Source: Flavobacteriales bacterium CG18_big_fil_WC_8_21_14_2_50_32_9 | GTDB lineage: Bacteria; Bacteroidota; Bacteroidia; Flavobacteriales_E; Vicingaceae | Length of the DNA: 7,823 bases | Direction: 5' to 3' | Assembly (NCBI GenBank): GCA_002770955.1 | Contig: PCUH01000102.1 | Location: 1-7,823 of the forward strand | In this document: positions 5,768 through 7,823 of the stretch, in pieces | Layout of the letters: each line of letters starts with the position of its first letter | How positions within the stretch are numbered: the stretch's first letter is position 1 | Program-made: the position numbers and the translations under genes | The notes under the pieces: generated by a model | The model's input: the letters and a program-made list of their open reading frames with translations, nothing else | The model's database searches: none | Told to the model about the DNA's origin: nothing

Positions 5768-6316
5768 TTAATAACGTGCTTTCCAAGGAATTTCATTAGC
5801 ATTGAAATCGACACTTAATTTACGACTTAACACAAATAAATAGTCAGATAAACGATTGAGATAGATGATAATTTCGTCATTTATGGGTTCTTTTTCTCCT
5901 AAAAATACAACTAAGCGTTCTGCTCTTCGGCAAACACATCTAGCAATATGACAATAAGATACAATTTGATGTCCTCCAGGCAAAACAAACGAACGCATTT
6001 CAGGTAAATGTTCATTCATTTTGTCCATTTCTTTTTCTAAAAATTCAATATCTTTTGCATGAAGTTGAGGTGTTTTTACTTTAGTGTTTCCATGTTCGGT
6101 AGCTAAAATAGAACCCAACGTAAACAAACGGTCTTGAATTTCCAAAAGCACTTCAATAGCAGTTTTATCAATAGGTTGGTCACGAAGTAAACCAATGTGA
6201 GCATTTAATTCATCTACAGTTCCATAAGCCTCAATTCGGTAGTGATATTTAGGAACTCTTTCTCCTCCAAATAAGGAAGTAAGTCCTTTATCGCCTGTTT
6301 TGGTGTATATTTTCAT
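5768..6316 (-). CDS. ATP:cob(I)alamin adenosyltransferase, PduO type
   Basis: A 182-residue cytoplasmic enzyme that transfers the adenosyl group of ATP to cob(I)alamin or cob(I)yrinic acid a,c-diamide, making coenzyme B12. The ATP-binding N-terminus MKIYTKTGDKGLTSLFGG (1-18) is followed by RIEAYGTVDELNAHIG (27-42), then the helical-bundle motifs RCVCRRAER (126-134) and LNRLSDYLFVLSR (153-165). These are the diagnostic PduO/MMAB features and include the Arg residues of the active site. The length is normal for the family. Here the likely use is supplying adenosylcobalamin to enzymes such as methylmalonyl-CoA mutase, which are not in the window. The ATG is 80 bp from the end of the penicillin-binding protein gene upstream. 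No B12 riboswitch fits in that short gap. Confidence 0.93.
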   Translation of the reverse strand: MKIYTKTGDKGLTSLFGGERVPKYHYRIEAYGTVDELNAHIGLLRDQPIDKTAIEVLLEIQDRLFTLGSILATEHGNTKVKTPQLHAKDIEFLEKEMDKMNEHLPEMRSFVLPGGHQIVSYCHIARCVCRRAERLVVFLGEKEPINDEIIIYLNRLSDYLFVLSRKLSVDFNANEIPWKARY

Positions 6317-6338
6317 GTTGTTTATGCTTTATTTTAAA

Positions 6339-6346
6339 CAAAAGTA
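6339..6346 (-). promoter_or_regulatory. Candidate -7 element for the adenosyltransferase gene
   Basis: TACTTTTG on the minus strand fits TAnnTTTG and is the same 8-mer found before the DUF2795-like gene. It lies 22 bp before the ATG, so the leader would be about 20 nt. I see no TTG or TTTG at the proper distance upstream (around 6366-6371), so the -33 element is missing or degenerate. Confidence 0.45.
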
Positions 6347-6359
6347 AGGGATTTTTTAG

Positions 6360-6388
6360 ACCTAATAGGTTTTTAAAATCTGTTAGGT
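6360..6388. terminator. Hairpin after pbpC, terminator-like
   Basis: Arms ACCTAATAG (6360-6368) and CTGTTAGGT (6380-6388) pair over nine positions with one G-T wobble, around an AT-rich 11-base loop. It begins 9 bp after the pbpC stop on the minus strand. The trailing bases on that strand are A-rich, not T-rich, so it is at best an unusual terminator. It could also be a processing or attenuation hairpin before the adenosyltransferase gene. Confidence 0.45.
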
Positions 6389-6396
6389 TTGAATAA

Positions 6397-7823
6397 TCAC
6401 CTTTTCTCCAATACATTGAATTTTCGGATAAGTTCACTACCGTATTCATCAACAAGTGTTAACAAGTGTTCTCCTGCTTCTAATTGAATATCAATTTTAT
6501 GCTCTCCTTTAGTTTGAGCAATAAAAACATCATCAATATGCCAAAAAATGGTAGCATCAGGATTAGCATGAGCTACTTCAAAAATTACTTTACCTCTTGA
6601 GCCATCTAATAATTTAGGGATAAAAACAGCAGTAAGATTTTCGGGATAAATAATGCCCATTTTTACGGTAGTGTTTTCATAGCAATTATTTAATAATGGC
6701 GGAAGTGATTGGTAATTAGGATTTTTTGTTTTGTAAAACAATTCCATAATAGGAGGCAACACCAACCATTTTTTTATTTGCATATTCGTAACAGAATAAC
6801 ATTCGTCATTCACACGAAATTGCTCGCTTTTATCTAAATAAACCAATTTGTGATAAGGACAAACCTTAGATTTTATTCCTGCATTTGGACTCCAAATGGT
6901 GTCTGCTTTTTCACAATTATTTCCATACAGATAACCACTTTTGGAGCACACCGCCAACTGAGATAAGTTGTTATATGGAGGTTCAAACCATGTTGTTTGC
7001 GGTAATTTTTTAAATACTTCAAATAAGATGGGAGCAGCAACCAATGTGCCTGTCAACCCTGGACGACCTTCTCCATCTGCATTTCCAACCCAAACGCTTA
7101 CGGTATATTCGGGAGTAGTTCCTACCGCCCATGCATCTCTATGCCCGAAGCTGGTACCCGTTTTCCAAGCTACTTTTTTGGAAGAAGCAAAATGTTCCCA
7201 ACCTTTTTCCTCTCTCGGGCGATGCACATTTGCCAATATCTCATAGGTTTGCCAAATGCTAGAAACATCATACAAATAATGTTGTTTAAGTGTTTCTTTT
7301 TGATGTAAAAGCGAATCCGTTACTATAAAATAAGGCATACGGTAATCGTTGGTATTGTAGTGATAATCGTATTTTCTAAAATTGTTTAATACCCTCGACC
7401 AACTGGAATAAACACCATTTAATTCCCATAAATTGGTCTCTGCTCCTCCTAAAATAATGGATAACCCATAGTGATTTACCGGTTTTTTTATAGTGGTAAA
7501 GCCTAATTTTTGTACGTTGTCATAAAACTTTTCTAATCCATAGCTGCGTAATAATTTTACAGCAGGAATATTTAATGAGCGAGTGAGTGCATTGCTTGCT
7601 GGCACAGCACCATCATAGGTTCTGTCGAAATTTTGTGGAGCATAACCCGAAATTCTTGTGGGAACATCAGGCACCAATGCGTCAGCTAATAATTCTCCTT
7701 CATTAAACAACGCTCCATACAAAAAAGGTTTTAAAATACTTCCTGAACTACGAGGAGCAGTAATAATATCTACCTTAACACCCGACTCTTCATGGGTACA
7801 ATCAGAATTTCCAATGTATGCCA
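6397..7823 (-). CDS. pbpC: Penicillin-binding protein 1C, C-terminal part (5' end outside window)
   Basis: Bifunctional peptidoglycan glycosyltransferase/transpeptidase of the PBP1C class, anchored in the inner membrane and acting in the periplasm. The frame is open to the window edge and reads AYIGNSDCTHEESGVKVDII, then TAPRSSGSILKPFLYGALF. The catalytic SxxK serine is in GSILKPF, codon 7738-7740. The second motif SLN is at 7570-7578 (RSLNIPAVKLL) and the third, KTGTS, starts at 7164. Four Cys follow (for example AVCSKSGYLYGNNC), and the last ~85 residues (YPENLTAVFIPK to FNVLEKR) are the C-terminal domain typical of PBP1C. The glycosyltransferase domain and membrane anchor must lie to the right, outside the window. 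A TTG at 7720-7722 is an internal Leu, not the start. All three transpeptidase motifs are intact. Confidence 0.93.
   Translation of the reverse strand, partial: AYIGNSDCTHEESGVKVDIITAPRSSGSILKPFLYGALFNEGELLADALVPDVPTRISGYAPQNFDRTYDGAVPASNALTRSLNIPAVKLLRSYGLEKFYDNVQKLGFTTIKKPVNHYGLSIILGGAETNLWELNGVYSSWSRVLNNFRKYDYHYNTNDYRMPYFIVTDSLLHQKETLKQHYLYDVSSIWQTYEILANVHRPREEKGWEHFASSKKVAWKTGTSFGHRDAWAVGTTPEYTVSVWVGNADGEGRPGLTGTLVAAPILFEVFKKLPQTTWFEPPYNNLSQLAVCSKSGYLYGNNCEKADTIWSPNAGIKSKVCPYHKLVYLDKSEQFRVNDECYSVTNMQIKKWLVLPPIMELFYKTKNPNYQSLPPLLNNCYENTTVKMGIIYPENLTAVFIPKLLDGSRGKVIFEVAHANPDATIFWHIDDVFIAQTKGEHKIDIQLEAGEHLLTLVDEYGSELIRKFNVLEKR
6451..6470. repeat. 10-bp perfect tandem duplication inside pbpC
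   Basis: AACAAGTGTT occurs twice in direct succession within the codons for EHLLTLVDE near the C-terminus of PBP1C. The unit is not a multiple of three, so gain or loss of one copy would change the last ~22 residues. Confidence 0.7.

Noticed and set aside
6317..6396. Cobalamin riboswitch upstream of the adenosyltransferase gene
   Set aside because: The gap is 80 bp and mostly taken by a hairpin and the promoter; a B12 riboswitch is much longer and no B12-box-like sequence is seen.
6968..7246. Plus-strand open frame of 92 codons opposite pbpC
   Set aside because: It lies antisense to the conserved KTGTS region of the transpeptidase domain, so it is a shadow.

Overview
The window is AT-rich and looks like the chromosome of a member of the Bacteroidota, most likely a Flavobacteriales-type organism. 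The signs are: promoters with the Bacteroidota TAnnTTTG -7 element, no Shine-Dalgarno sequences before the genes, a BlaI/M56 pair whose peptidase carries a TonB C-terminal domain, a small acidic protein starting MYWTLELASHLEDAPWPA that I recall as conserved in this phylum, and a DnaG whose N-terminus resembles flavobacterial primases. I see no tRNA, rRNA, CRISPR array, insertion sequence or prophage gene. Most of it is housekeeping and envelope sequence.

Layout. At the left edge (+ strand) is the 3' part of a metallo-beta-lactamase/tandem-rhodanese sulfur-metabolism protein, followed after 14 bp by a secreted cupin. These converge, with one base between stop codons, on a minus-strand pair: a MORN-repeat lipoprotein followed by the replicative primase dnaG. 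The gap between that pair carries a perfect 30-bp palindrome and an imperfect second copy of its core. Divergent from the lipoprotein is a plus-strand blaI-like repressor and an M56 (BlaR1-like) membrane peptidase with a TonB C-terminal domain. The pair has its own promoter with two identical-geometry dyads, and it ends at a bidirectional terminator. On the right, all on the minus strand, are penicillin-binding protein 1C (running off the window), a PduO-type ATP:cob(I)alamin adenosyltransferase, and a DUF2795-like 73-residue protein.

How the parts fit. The BlaI/M56 pair is a self-contained regulatory module: the repressor probably binds the two dyads over its own promoter, and the membrane peptidase probably inactivates it on an envelope signal. 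No beta-lactamase or penicillin-sensor domain is present, so the signal and any other targets are unknown. The -7 element lies so close to the repressor's ATG that its mRNA is probably leaderless. The rhodanese and cupin genes may be one transcript, and so may the lipoprotein and dnaG.

I do not see a clear undescribed system. The best leads are the twin dyads with the probable leaderless start, the orphan M56-TonB sensor, and the palindrome pair that holds the lipoprotein stop codon and the apparent dnaG ATG.
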